DNA from: UBA969 sp041694635
GTDB taxonomy: Bacteria; Planctomycetota; Planctomycetia; Gemmatales; Gemmataceae
Reading direction: 5' to 3'
Assembly (NCBI GenBank): GCA_041694635.1
Contig: JBDNHI010000202.1
Coordinates: forward strand, 124,001 to 188,000
DNA length: 64,000 nucleotides
In this document: positions 56,001-64,000 of the stretch, in pieces
Layout: each line of letters begins with the position of its first letter
Position numbering within the stretch: position 1 is the stretch's first letter
Program-made: the position numbers and the translations under genes
Notes under the pieces: model-generated
The model's input: the letters and a program-made list of their open reading frames with translations, nothing else
What the model was told of the DNA's origin: nothing
The model's database searches: none

Positions 56001-56370
56001 TGCAAAAGTTTTTACCCTTGGGGCTTATCTTAACAGGCCTGATCGTACTAACTTTTATCTTGGGTTTAGAACTATCGAACCGGTAGAAAGCAAAGCCCTT
56101 ACTGGGGCCATCACTTACATCTTTAGTCCAAAATATGCGGTTACGGGTGCTAGTACTTACGACTTTGCAACCTTTCAGAGTGTTAGTAATTCACTTGTAG
56201 TTACTCGCGTTGGAACCGACCTACAAGTAAGTTTAGGTTTTACTTATAATGCAAGTCAGAATAATTTTGGTTTTACCTTTGAAATCCTTCCAACCATTGC
56301 TTCAGGCGGGGGTCGTAATGTCGGTCCTTCAAGTAATTTCACTAATAATGGTGGAGTCCTTGCTCGTTAA
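53041..56370 (+). CDS. LptD/OstA-like outer-membrane LPS-assembly protein
   Basis: A 1109-residue protein. It has a signal peptide (1-27), an OstA/LptA-like region (about 55-160), a proline-rich linker (235-280) and a second OstA-like region (300-480). A large C-terminal domain with many alternating hydrophobic strands follows, fitting an LptD barrel. The segment F-P-I-F-Y-L-P-Y-L is typical of the LptD junction. The mature protein has only two cysteines, both near the N terminus, so the disulfides that link the plug and barrel in E. coli LptD cannot form. The start is GTG; a TTG follows directly. Confidence 0.75.
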   Translation: MLFRKKPYFLLVVFVLCAISSIGNLRAFQLDLSPKQTTKVEPFVCFQRKIPGDSKPIRADADTISSWSDKSKYFLLLKGHFLIEQGVLQIRGDQALIIADTESFKARGIWDIGVFVDGNVKIDNSSEIRNAKTAFIDLATRGEFRFNAVKSKVEQKDCSQEKIYIDAQDGKAKSIAEQQKALKNDLDKTNPKSKKEEVKPKPVSLLPPQDSNLWDINTLSSLLAVALPIVTTAFQDISPPPALNPPPPLPNPQVGAIPIAPPIGILGGVTIPTSVPVLDSPLRQYSVSPRGASGFNIRMEHLPNGEQAVIVSGGVILNVKDVQGIGLLDIEADRLVIWTKGANPQEVIGNLKNKSNQSGKELELYLSGHVEIRQQDAAKPNKPMAFDSGEVKIMRADEVYYDIARNTAIAMNGELEFYQPKLKDPMFVRAKEIQQLAANQYKIIKAEVFSSKMPADPGLKVYLAEATIEEKTIPKFSIFGKRFVDRNSGQELDQKESYIRGKNMFVELENFPIFYLPYLQGDGRDPLGPIEGINLGANQIFGGQFGLTLNTFDLFGIQPYENTRWRTSIDYLTMRGPGIGSDFDYKAPDFFGISGKVNGLAKVYGIIDNGLDVLGGGRTEGEPHPQYRGRVLWRQGIADMPKGFTFLGQGVGISDRNFVEQFFKPEWDNDFNQSTFAYLRQTDQNMGWYALGEVRTRPWINETNWLPRVDGFILGESIFDTFTSSTWGGAAYGNLLITNDGTPVVSPLTDVANSTGRFNISEEFSLPFAVGGLKINPYIKGDLAYYTNDLSGSALGRAWGGGGIRASLPFTASYSDFKSDLFNVNGLNHKVVNSINYFYAGSSAQYSNFAQLDRLNDDASDQALRDIRNQPSIYPTASNGVFLTTSPYFDPQVYAIRRTIDTRIDTLNQIQVVQADIRQRLQTKRGFPGNQHIIDWMVLDLSGSFFPEKNQNNFGNYLAFLQYDYLWNIGDRTSFTSTGWVDPIDNGAKVFTLGAYLNRPDRTNFYLGFRTIEPVESKALTGAITYIFSPKYAVTGASTYDFATFQSVSNSLVVTRVGTDLQVSLGFTYNASQNNFGFTFEILPTIASGGGRNVGPSSNFTNNGGVLAR

Positions 56371-56472
56371 GTTGTTATCAATTCTTTTGCGTGAATCTTT
56401 TTACGCTATTTGTTAGAATTAATTTTAGAAAGTTAATAAACCTTCAAATATGGGTTTAGGGATCTCTTGCGT

Positions 56473-56865
56473 ATGAATGTTAATGAAAGGAAAAATCAGA
56501 AAAGACCTTGGAACGATAAGCTTCATTGTGCCTTTAAGGGTATGAAGCTTGGTATGCGGGGGCATTCTAGTTTTTTTGTTCATTTCTTTTTTGCATCTAT
56601 TGTAATTACCTTTGCTTTGGTATTAAGATGCGAACCGATTGAATGGGTGCTGTTGATTGGTTGTATTGGCTTTGTTTTAGTGGTAGAACTCCTTAATAGT
56701 GCAATCGAAACACTTTATGCTATTTTGCCCGAGGAAATTCGCGACCGGCACTTTGAGGTTTTGGACATTGCAGCGGGAGCCGTTTTGCTCGCTAGTTTTT
56801 TTGCTTCAATTATTGGTTTAATAGTGTTTGTTCCTAAAATCATTGGTTTGATTGGCCTTTATTAG
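56473..56865 (+). CDS. dgkA: Diacylglycerol kinase, prokaryotic DagK type
   Basis: A 130-residue inner-membrane kinase with three membrane helices. The catalytic signature V-V-E-L-L-N-S-A-I-E-T-L is intact and the N-terminal amphipathic part (A-F-K-G-M-K-L-G-M-R-G-H-S) fits the family. It phosphorylates diacylglycerol or undecaprenol. The ATG at 56473 is used; an in-frame TTG at 56467 is closer to the AGG sequence and is a real alternative. The next gene begins 11 bp after its stop. Confidence 0.9.
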   Translation: MNVNERKNQKRPWNDKLHCAFKGMKLGMRGHSSFFVHFFFASIVITFALVLRCEPIEWVLLIGCIGFVLVVELLNSAIETLYAILPEEIRDRHFEVLDIAAGAVLLASFFASIIGLIVFVPKIIGLIGLY

Positions 56866-56876
56866 AGGATTTGCGA

Positions 56877-58283
56877 ATGTTTGAAAATGAATTGAAGCTC
56901 GCAGAAGCTTGGCTAGATAATAATCATCATAACCTTGTGTCTGATTTAAGTGATTTAGTTCGGATACAAAGCATCAGTACCGATGGGGATCACCAAAAAG
57001 AAATTGAACATTCTGCTGAAGCAGTTTGCTTGCAAATGAAAAAGGCTGGCCTTCATAATGTCGAAATTTTAAGAACAGGTGATTCAAATCCTTTTGCTTA
57101 TGGAGAATGGTTAGGTGCTCCTAATCAACCAACTTTGTTTCTTTATGCCCACCACGATGTGCAGCCTATTAATTATGAAAACTTGTGGATCAGCCCCCCT
57201 TGGGAATTAACAACAAGAGATGGCAGACTTTTTGGTAGAGGTTCGGCTGATGATAAAGGTGCTGTGGTTGCTCAGTTAGGGGCTATCTCTGCATGGTTGA
57301 AAACCTCTGGGAAGTTACCCGTTAATATTAAAATGCTTGTTGAAGGCGAAGAAGAAGTTGGGTCAAAAAACCTAATGCAATTTTTTAAAGAAAACTGTAC
57401 CCGCATACAGGCAGATACTATTGTAGTTTGTGATACTGAAAATATCAGGGTGGGTTTACCTTCCATTACCTATTCTCTTCGTGGGGTTGTTACTTTATTG
57501 GTTGAAGTGAAAAGTGCCTTTATTCCTGTTCATTCTGGTATGGCAGGCGGCGCTATTGCCGATTCTGCCCTTGCCTTAACAAAAGTTTTATCAAGGCTTT
57601 GCTGGGAAGATGGCCCCATCCCCATCCCAGAATTTTATGAACAAGTTAAGCCCCTTACCGATCTCGAAAGGAATGTTATTGAAGGTTTGCCCGTTGACCT
57701 CGATGGGTTAAGAAAGTTGCTAGGTGTACCCGATCAGGTTCGATTTGCTTTGCAAAAAGGCAAAAGCCTTTACGAGCAAACTTGGAGGCAGCCAGCAGTT
57801 ACTATCATTGCTATGGAGGCCAGCAACATTAAAGGCGCTTCAAATCAGGTTCTTCCTACCGCTTCTGCTTTGGTAAGTTGCAGGATTGTCCCCGACCAAG
57901 ATCCGAAAAAGATTGAAGAGGTGTTGCGGAAAGTTTTGACCACTAATACCCCTTGGGGAGTTGAGGTTAAGGTCTCCACTCACGGTAGTTCAGTCAATTG
58001 GTGGATGACAGATCCTAGGGGAACCGCATTTGAATCTGCAGTTGCAGCCTTAGAAAAAGGCTTTGGAGCCAAGCCCGTTGGTATTGGTTGCGGGGGCACT
58101 ATTGGGTTTGTTAGGCCTTTGGTCGAATTATTAGGCGGGGTCCCTGCTCTTTTACTTGGTATTGAAGATCCTGATAGCAATGCCCACGCACCAAACGAAA
58201 GTTTGCACGAAGCGGATTGGAAGAAGTTGATGAAGTCGATAGCTCATTTGTTTGCTGAAATTGCTTCCCTTTCTGCTAAGTGA
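56877..58283 (+). CDS. M20-family dipeptidase/metallopeptidase
   Basis: A 468-residue zinc peptidase. Metal ligands are in Y-A-H-H-D-V-Q-P, G-S-A-D-D-K-G, the catalytic E-G-E-E-E-V-G-S and the C-terminal N-A-H-A-P-N-E-S. The lid domain interrupts the catalytic one, with H-S-G-M-A-G-G-A-I. It probably cleaves dipeptides in the cytosol. The ATG at 56877 is preferred because AGAGG lies 8 nt upstream; an in-frame TTG at 56871 is weaker. It is convergent with the SDR gene, 7 bp away. Confidence 0.92.
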   Translation: MFENELKLAEAWLDNNHHNLVSDLSDLVRIQSISTDGDHQKEIEHSAEAVCLQMKKAGLHNVEILRTGDSNPFAYGEWLGAPNQPTLFLYAHHDVQPINYENLWISPPWELTTRDGRLFGRGSADDKGAVVAQLGAISAWLKTSGKLPVNIKMLVEGEEEVGSKNLMQFFKENCTRIQADTIVVCDTENIRVGLPSITYSLRGVVTLLVEVKSAFIPVHSGMAGGAIADSALALTKVLSRLCWEDGPIPIPEFYEQVKPLTDLERNVIEGLPVDLDGLRKLLGVPDQVRFALQKGKSLYEQTWRQPAVTIIAMEASNIKGASNQVLPTASALVSCRIVPDQDPKKIEEVLRKVLTTNTPWGVEVKVSTHGSSVNWWMTDPRGTAFESAVAALEKGFGAKPVGIGCGGTIGFVRPLVELLGGVPALLLGIEDPDSNAHAPNESLHEADWKKLMKSIAHLFAEIASLSAK

Positions 58284-58290
58284 GATTTGT

Positions 58291-59085
58291 TTAAAGAGGT
58301 CTTTTAGGTATTGGTGGGTTGTCATTGTATTTTTTCATTAGTCTACTGATAACCCAATCAGGGAGACAGGTAGCGATTCTTGATAGTAATGAAGTTTGCC
58401 AAGGAAATCGAAGTACTTTCGTTTTATTTTGAATTCCCTTGATGATAATCTCTGCAGCTTTTTGCGAATTCATAAGCCAAGGCATATCTTTTTCATCATT
58501 GATCTCGGTCATAGGAGTTTTGATAAATCCTGGGCAAATGGTACTGACAAAAATATTTTTTGACCGTAGCTGTATCCGTAACCCTTCCAAGAATGTATTA
58601 ACACCGGCTTTTGATGCGGTGTATCCTGATTCTCCGGGAAGGCCTTTAAATGCTGCAAGGCTAGAAATTGCAACAAGGTGGCCTTTTCCTGCAGTTAACA
58701 TTGTCTGTAAAACCCCTTCGACCGAATAAATAACCCCTAGTAAGTTTACCATTATCATTTTTTCTTGAGTTTCAACATTAAATGGCTCAATTAATGTTGG
58801 TGCACCTACTCCAGCGTTAGCAATTAAAATATCAACCCCATTTAAGTTTACAATTAATTTGCTTATAGCCTTGTTTGTTTCCACTCGATTTGAAATATCC
58901 GCAATTGCGTAAAAGGCTTTACCACCATAAACTTGCATTTCATTTATTAACGATAAAAGTAATTCTTCTCGTCTGGCAATGAGCCCTATATGGGCACCTA
59001 CTTTAGCAAATTCAATAGCTAAATCTCTTCCTATTCCTGAAGAAGCGCCGGTGATTATAATTTTTTGCCCAAGACCGAATTTCAT
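58291..59085 (-). CDS. SDR-family oxidoreductase
   Basis: A 264-residue short-chain dehydrogenase with the classical T-G-A-S-S-G-I-G cofactor motif, N-A-G-V-G, the catalytic S-S in A-I-S-S-L-A and Y-T-A-S-K. A longer C-terminal tail with L-P-D-W-V-I-S-R-L-M-K-K-Y is typical of membrane-associated DltE/SDR-c types. The ATG at 59085 has AAGGAAA upstream and fits the family; an in-frame ATG at 59139 adds 18 residues. Substrate unknown. Confidence 0.88.
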   Translation of the reverse strand: MKFGLGQKIIITGASSGIGRDLAIEFAKVGAHIGLIARREELLLSLINEMQVYGGKAFYAIADISNRVETNKAISKLIVNLNGVDILIANAGVGAPTLIEPFNVETQEKMIMVNLLGVIYSVEGVLQTMLTAGKGHLVAISSLAAFKGLPGESGYTASKAGVNTFLEGLRIQLRSKNIFVSTICPGFIKTPMTEINDEKDMPWLMNSQKAAEIIIKGIQNKTKVLRFPWQTSLLSRIATCLPDWVISRLMKKYNDNPPIPKRPL

Positions 59086-59202
59086 AGTATTTCCTTTCTT
59101 TGCATTAAATTCATTTTCTTTTACCACCCTCATAAGCACAATTGCACAAAAAAATATGTAATAATAAATTGAGAATTTTGTTTTAGTTTAAGAGAAGTTA
59201 CG

Positions 59203-61428
59203 ATGTTTACAAAAATATTAAGCTTTGTTCTGATTTTAATCGCTTTGCCTGTCGCTTTGATTGGGCAAGAAATCCCTCCCAATATTGCAAAAGTAAACCT
59301 CAGGGTTAAGTTTAGAATCCAAGTTTATGGGGTTGAAAGACTCAAGCAAGTAGATGATTTCCTCAAACATCTCAAAATGGTCGGCTTTATCCCTTCTGAT
59401 GAAAATATCTTTGAAAAATTACAAGATGAAAAGATTACTTTTATTGATGGTACTATTAGGGGCGGTAATGAAAGTAAATGTATCAATCCTAGGTATGTTT
59501 ATTCCGTAACAAGTTGGCCCATTGGTACGGAAGACCCTAATAATTTTGAAATGCCTTTGCGAATTGAAGTTCAATTCCCACAATATATGCAGCCTAAAAA
59601 ACAGCTTGAATTTTGGCAAGATTTAAAAGGTAGCCTAGTAAAAATTGGTTTTGCTGATGGCTTTGCTTATGATTCAGAGAATTTTACGCGAATAACAGGA
59701 AACCTTTTAGGCAAATCTCTATCTAAGATTGATTCTGAAATATTTCCTGATGCATTAAAAACAGCGGGAGTTTCTTTTGCCCATTTTGCATTCCCACGAG
59801 TTATTAAAATCCATTCCGATTGGCCTTTAGTTAAATCAAGAACCGCATCAGAACAATTAGAAGTGCCACTTCGTAAAATGAGTCCTCAAGCAAGAAAAAA
59901 GGTGGTAGCAAATGACCAAAAACTTGAAAAATGGCTCGTTACTTTAAACCATCAACCTCCTAGGACTGATGAAATCAATGAGATTTTTTCAAACCTTAAC
60001 GATGCCGTTGTTGAGGGGATAAATGGTGCTTTATTTGAAATTTTAGCTTCCCCTGCAAGTATAAAAAATTTAGCCAATTTACCTTCTATCATGTTTGTCA
60101 CCAATGCAGAAACCCAAATCAAAACAGGTTACCTTATTAAGCAAAACAACCTTGCAAATTTGTTTAGCAACGAAGGAGCACTGCAACCTGCTCGTAATTT
60201 AAGGGGCGTTGGAGTACCCCCATCTATTGCAGTTGTTGGTGCCGAATTTTTAGGCTGGGAAAATGCTTTTAGTGAAGCAAATTTAAATGCTGAATTAGTA
60301 GACCTAACCCGAACTAGAAATTATTACCTAGAACAGATGCCCTATTTTAAAAATTCTGATCCAGTTGGGTTTCATACGAAACGAGCACTAGAAATTGCTA
60401 AATTAAATCCAAGTTCGAAAATTGTTCTTGTAAGAATTGATCCATCTATCCCTACTATGCTTGATGAAGTTGCAGGTTTTGCCAACAGAGATTTTAAGTC
60501 TTCCTATGCGTTGCTTAATCGTTATCAAGAAACTGACTTCACAAAAAAAGTTCTTCAAGCAGAAAATGATTTTCTACAAAGTGAAAGGGCGTATTTGATT
60601 GATGAATTTGGTGAAACCCCCGAGATTGAAAAGCGCAGATTAATTTATGGAGAACGAAAGTCTAAATGGGATAAAGATAATCGCGAAATGCATGATAAAA
60701 TTTCTCAAATATTAAAATTAAGAGAAAAGCTTCTTGACTTTAAATCTCATAAGTTATTTGTTCTTTTAGAAAATATATCATCGCAGTTACCTTCCTACCA
60801 AAATGCGGCTCTTTCACTTTTTTCCGATGATTCAAAATTTAAATCTGCCACTTGGCTTATGCCTGAATCCCTTTTTGAAAGGGTTTCAATTAAAAGTTCT
60901 TTTCTAGATGTAAATAATAATGGCTTTATGGAATTTCGGCCTAGCAATGGATTCGACAAATGGGCCGATGAGATACTTTCTTTCCAATATGAAAAAGATG
61001 GTAAAACTTTTGAAAAAATACCCCAAGGCAAAAAATTACGCATTAGAGTTCGTTGGCGGGAAAGTGTGGAATGGTCTACAGCAACTTTGGTTGGGGAAAC
61101 TGCGCCTAGGGCTAAAGCAAGATTAAATGTGTTATTGGTAATCAAAGAAAATGCTCTTGCGGGTAGAAAATTAATAGATGACTTTTCTGTTGTTCAAGAA
61201 ACTGGAAATGACCCTTTTTGCATTTTTCGTAATAAAAATTTTGCGATTTTTGAACATTTAATAGAAATCGAAACACCTGCCGAAGGTCAATACTCTATTG
61301 TAATAGAAGGAAAAGTCCCAAACCGAAATGTTTTAAGTCCTCTTGATTCACACAAGGTTTTTGAGGTTTTTCCTGAAATTACTTTTGAATCTTTTGAAAA
61401 AGGGTCTCGATTTAAAGTTCTTAACTAA
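59203..61428 (+). CDS. Secreted protein resembling a degenerate S8 peptidase
   Basis: A 741-residue protein with a signal peptide (1-21). Residues 275-300 (A-L-F-E-I-L-A-S-P-A-S-I-K-N-L-A) look like the prodomain-type segment of planctomycete subtilase-like proteins. G-V-P-P-S-I-A-V-V-G-A-E-F-L-G-W-E (337-353) falls where V-A-V-I-D-x-D-F would hold the catalytic Asp. G-F-H-T-K-R-A-L-E-I-A (389-399) falls where H-G-T-x-x-A is expected. No G-T-S-x-S-A serine motif exists. So the fold is inferred and activity is unlikely. A coiled-coil-like stretch lies near 460-520. Confidence 0.55.
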   Translation: MFTKILSFVLILIALPVALIGQEIPPNIAKVNLRVKFRIQVYGVERLKQVDDFLKHLKMVGFIPSDENIFEKLQDEKITFIDGTIRGGNESKCINPRYVYSVTSWPIGTEDPNNFEMPLRIEVQFPQYMQPKKQLEFWQDLKGSLVKIGFADGFAYDSENFTRITGNLLGKSLSKIDSEIFPDALKTAGVSFAHFAFPRVIKIHSDWPLVKSRTASEQLEVPLRKMSPQARKKVVANDQKLEKWLVTLNHQPPRTDEINEIFSNLNDAVVEGINGALFEILASPASIKNLANLPSIMFVTNAETQIKTGYLIKQNNLANLFSNEGALQPARNLRGVGVPPSIAVVGAEFLGWENAFSEANLNAELVDLTRTRNYYLEQMPYFKNSDPVGFHTKRALEIAKLNPSSKIVLVRIDPSIPTMLDEVAGFANRDFKSSYALLNRYQETDFTKKVLQAENDFLQSERAYLIDEFGETPEIEKRRLIYGERKSKWDKDNREMHDKISQILKLREKLLDFKSHKLFVLLENISSQLPSYQNAALSLFSDDSKFKSATWLMPESLFERVSIKSSFLDVNNNGFMEFRPSNGFDKWADEILSFQYEKDGKTFEKIPQGKKLRIRVRWRESVEWSTATLVGETAPRAKARLNVLLVIKENALAGRKLIDDFSVVQETGNDPFCIFRNKNFAIFEHLIEIETPAEGQYSIVIEGKVPNRNVLSPLDSHKVFEVFPEITFESFEKGSRFKVLN

Positions 61429-61558
61429 TTTGACAGTTTTCTTTACCTTGTGTTATTGTAATTAAATCGATGGATTAACCTAATAAATCATCTAAGATAA
61501 GTAATTGATGGGCCTTTTATTATTATTTGAATTTGATTCTAATTTGGCTGGTGGAAAT

Positions 61559-62320
61559 TTGAAAAAAGCTATTATTAGTGATATTCATGGAAATATTGAA
61601 GCTTTGAATAATGTCCTTTTAGATATTAAATCTCAAGGCGTTGATGAGATTTATTGCCTTGGTGATGTTGTTGGATATGGGCCTAATCCTTGCGAATGTG
61701 TTGATAAAGTTATGGATTGTAAGGTTGTTCTTTTGGGTAACCACGATCACGGTGCTTTGTTTGATCCAGATGGTTTTAATCCCTCTGCGGAACGAGCTAT
61801 TTTTTGGACTAGAAAACAGTTGGAAACTGGGGGCGTTCCATTGGAACGAGAAAAACGCTGGAAATTCCTTTCCGAAAGACCTAGGCTATATCGCGAAAAT
61901 GAATATCTTTTTGTTCATGGTTCTGCGAGAAATCCTCTTAATGAGTATGTTTTTCCAGAAGATATTTACAACAATAGGAAGATGGAGCGTATTTTTTCTT
62001 TAGTTGAAAAATACTGCTTCCAAGGACATACCCATGTCCCAGGCGTTTTTATCCAGCAAGAAGGTTCCGAACTTTATCACTTTCAACCCCCTGAAGAATT
62101 TGATTTTTCTTATCAGCTTGATAATAGAAAAACTTTATGTAACGTTGGTTCGGTCGGTCAACCTAGGGATTCAAATAATAAATCTTGCTATGTTATTCTT
62201 GAAAACAATAAAATTACTTATCGAAGGGTTGCATACGAGATTGAAACTACTGTAAATAAAATATATGCTATTCCAGAATTAGAAAACTTTCTAGGAGACC
62301 GACTTAAGGAAGGGCGTTAG
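61559..62320 (+). CDS. Calcineurin-like metallophosphoesterase (YfcE/MPE type)
   Basis: A 253-residue phosphoesterase with all blocks of the family: S-D-I-H-G-N, G-D-V-V-G-Y-G-P-N-P, G-N-H-D, H-G-S-A-R-N-P and G-H-T-H-V-P. Two metal ions are expected. Substrate unknown. I favour the TTG at 61559 (M-K-K-A-I-I-S-D) because GGTGGA lies just upstream and homologues begin here; an in-frame ATG at 61508 would add a 17-residue hydrophobic leader. It is upstream of yidC. Confidence 0.87.
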   Translation: MKKAIISDIHGNIEALNNVLLDIKSQGVDEIYCLGDVVGYGPNPCECVDKVMDCKVVLLGNHDHGALFDPDGFNPSAERAIFWTRKQLETGGVPLEREKRWKFLSERPRLYRENEYLFVHGSARNPLNEYVFPEDIYNNRKMERIFSLVEKYCFQGHTHVPGVFIQQEGSELYHFQPPEEFDFSYQLDNRKTLCNVGSVGQPRDSNNKSCYVILENNKITYRRVAYEIETTVNKIYAIPELENFLGDRLKEGR

Positions 62321-62373
62321 TTTTTTTCGGTATTGGTGTTTGTTTTTTACCTACGAATTCATTTAAAAGAATC

Positions 62374-64000
62374 ATGAAGAATAATAAGAATTTCCTTTTG
62401 TTTTTTACAGCATCTTTTCTTCTTTTTGCTGCTTGGATTCAAATCCGAGAAAGCATTTGGCCCGCTCCTAAAAAAATCGTTGCTCCAAAAGAAGTTCGTA
62501 TTGAAGAAGATGATCTTAAGATTCAACCAAAAGTTGGTGGTATTGATCTTGTTCCATTTAAAGAATCAGGAAAATTTCTACTGCTAGGAAGTGAAGATTC
62601 TTCCTCTGGTTATCATCTTGGAATTACTTTAGACCCCATCGGGGCGTGTGTTCGTAAAGTTGTTCTCAATAAATTTCAACAAGCTGATAGAATGGGACGG
62701 CCTGTTTGGGAAAATGAAAAAGAAAAATTACAAAAGCCTCTCGATCTTATCCCTTTGGAAACTCGATGGCATGCTGGGGCTAATTATTTGTATCACTTCG
62801 ATTTTAAGGATCAGATTGGTGAGCAACCACTCGATTTTTTGGGGAAAATCGAATGGAAGTTGGTTTCTGGTCCTGTTGAAGAAATCGATTCTTTAGGTGT
62901 TTCTAAGCAAAAGATTGTTTTTGAAACTAATGTCCAAAATGTCATTGTTAGTAAGATTTTCACCCTTGCTAAAAATAATTATCATGCTGGATTAGAGCTT
63001 GTTTTTTCTACGCAAGAAGTTTTACCCATTCCTTTTCGTTATCAAGTTACTGGACCTCGTGGCCTTCCCGTTGAGGGCGAGTGGTATACTAATACTTTTC
63101 GTAATTCGCTTATTGCACAAGTTGATGAAAAAAATAATATTTATCGCGATATTCAAGATGCTCGGCAAATTTCATCTTGGATGGGCGGAAGTGAAGTGAT
63201 TGTTAACAATCAGATGAAGCACTGGTTTAGGTATGCTGGTGTTGCAATTCAGTATTTTTCTTCAATGGTTGTTGTTGATGATGAACAGGAAGATCAGAAG
63301 GTGATTGAAAAAGTTAGGCCAACTTTAGAAGCTACTTTTGCTAAGGGTGATATTATTCGTATTGATCAGAAAAATATGGATCTTCGTACTAATGAAGGAA
63401 AAGTCGAAACATTTTGGTTTGAAAATACTAACCAGTTTGAAAACTTTAAGAACCAAATTGGTCCTTTGCGTAAAATTGCAGTCTATTATCGGCACATTCC
63501 TACTGTTGATAAAAAACCAATGTATGTTGTTATTGGTATTCGAAAAGAATCTGAAGCCCAACCTCTTTTTGAAAATGATATCACCGTTAGACTAACTTCC
63601 AAGCAATTTAACCTCATTGCGGGCAAACCAGTCACCCATAAGTATTTGCTTTACAATGGCCCTGTCAAATCAAGTTTATTAGGTGATTTTAGTGGTAATG
63701 CATCAGTTAAGTCTGATCAGATATCGCATTATTCCAACAAGCTAGGTTTAAACACTATGACTGATTATCAGTCTCCCGGTTGGATTGGTAATTTTTGTGC
63801 ATCGATTTTTTGGACCGACCTTGTTATTAAATGCACCAATATGATGCATTGGGTATTGTGGAAGGTTTATTTGTTAATTCCAAATTTTGGTTTGTGCATT
63901 GTTTTTATTACTATTCTGATCCGAGGATTAATGTTTCCTCTTAGCAGGAAACAAGCAATTATGAGTATAAAGATGCAAGAATTGGCACCCGAATTGAAAA
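62374..64000 (+). CDS. yidC: Membrane protein insertase YidC (5' part, runs off the window)
   Basis: The first 542 codons of yidC; the 3' end lies beyond the window. It starts M-K-N-N-K-N-F-L-L-F-F with a first membrane segment (residues 8-25), then a long periplasmic P1 domain of beta-sandwich type. The conserved insertase core begins at about residue 490 with M-H-W-V-L-W-K-V, and F-P-L-S-R-K-Q-A-I-M-S-I-K-M-Q-E-L-A-P-E is the invariant cytosolic loop. The large P1 domain is typical of Gram-negative YidC. It inserts membrane proteins alone or with SecYEG. Confidence 0.93.
   Translation, partial: MKNNKNFLLFFTASFLLFAAWIQIRESIWPAPKKIVAPKEVRIEEDDLKIQPKVGGIDLVPFKESGKFLLLGSEDSSSGYHLGITLDPIGACVRKVVLNKFQQADRMGRPVWENEKEKLQKPLDLIPLETRWHAGANYLYHFDFKDQIGEQPLDFLGKIEWKLVSGPVEEIDSLGVSKQKIVFETNVQNVIVSKIFTLAKNNYHAGLELVFSTQEVLPIPFRYQVTGPRGLPVEGEWYTNTFRNSLIAQVDEKNNIYRDIQDARQISSWMGGSEVIVNNQMKHWFRYAGVAIQYFSSMVVVDDEQEDQKVIEKVRPTLEATFAKGDIIRIDQKNMDLRTNEGKVETFWFENTNQFENFKNQIGPLRKIAVYYRHIPTVDKKPMYVVIGIRKESEAQPLFENDITVRLTSKQFNLIAGKPVTHKYLLYNGPVKSSLLGDFSGNASVKSDQISHYSNKLGLNTMTDYQSPGWIGNFCASIFWTDLVIKCTNMMHWVLWKVYLLIPNFGLCIVFITILIRGLMFPLSRKQAIMSIKMQELAPELK

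Noticed and set aside
1..64000. tRNA, rRNA, CRISPR arrays, insertion sequences and attachment sites
   Set aside because: I read the intergenic regions and found no cloverleaf-like units, regular repeats, transposase genes or flanking duplications. Small RNAs without strong structure could still be missed.

Overview
ORGANISM. This is an AT-rich chromosomal segment, densely coded on both strands, from a Gram-negative-type bacterium. It has lipid A genes (lpxD, lpxI) and an LptD/OstA-like outer-membrane protein. It also has seven secreted PQQ-like beta-propeller proteins, an MJ0042-type zinc-ribbon membrane protein, McsA/McsB protein-arginine kinase genes next to clpC, a Gfo/Idh/MocA oxidoreductase and a dimethylformamidase-like Tat protein. 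Together these point to Planctomycetota, perhaps a low-GC member of the Gemmatales. That placement is inferred from gene content; there is no rRNA in the window. No tRNA, rRNA, CRISPR array, insertion sequence or prophage was seen. LAYOUT. 61-3441 (-): DUF2760, Hsp70-like chaperone, DUF6580 membrane protein and YciI-like protein. 3548-7867: SDR, ComM/YifB ATPase, zinc-ribbon membrane protein, polyprenol-phosphate glycosyltransferase and Ogt. 7854-15151 (-): dnaE, FHA protein, miaA, YbaK-like deacylase and PQQ-like protein A. 15322-22148 (+): two mcsA paralogues, mcsB, a squalene-cyclase-like/DUF362 fusion and clpC, closed by a clear terminator. 22211-42101 (-): about 20 kb and 14 genes on one strand. 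In transcription order they are a spinster-like MFS transporter, PQQ-like G and F, a PaaK-like ligase, PQQ-like E, D and C, a LuxE/PaaK-like acyl-activating enzyme, an aldehyde dehydrogenase, an iron alcohol dehydrogenase, PQQ-like B, lpxD, lpxI and a GH10-like protein that lacks both catalytic glutamates. 42295-46424 (+): alternative GlmU-like enzyme, dimethylformamidase-like protein and Gfo/Idh oxidoreductase. 46653-49590 (+): hpf, ptsN, ptsH and ptsI, a regulatory PTS with no sugar permease in view. 49704-58283 (+): an orphan ORF, an RNase E/G with a large charged insertion, LptD-like protein, DagK and an M20 peptidase. 58291-59085 (-): SDR. 59203-64000 (+): a secreted protein that looks like a degenerate subtilase, a metallophosphoesterase and the 5' part of yidC, cut by the window edge. 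HOW THE GENES MAY WORK TOGETHER. The mcsA-mcsA-mcsB-clpC block is a phospho-arginine tagging and unfolding system, with an unusual fusion protein inserted. The 22-42 kb block is the most unusual region. It puts acid activation, aldehyde/alcohol interconversion, a lipid-type exporter and six envelope propellers directly upstream of lipid A genes. This suggests, as inference only, an acyl or carboxylate reduction module serving the envelope. Several genes have better starts than the longest open frame allows; these are noted in each entry.
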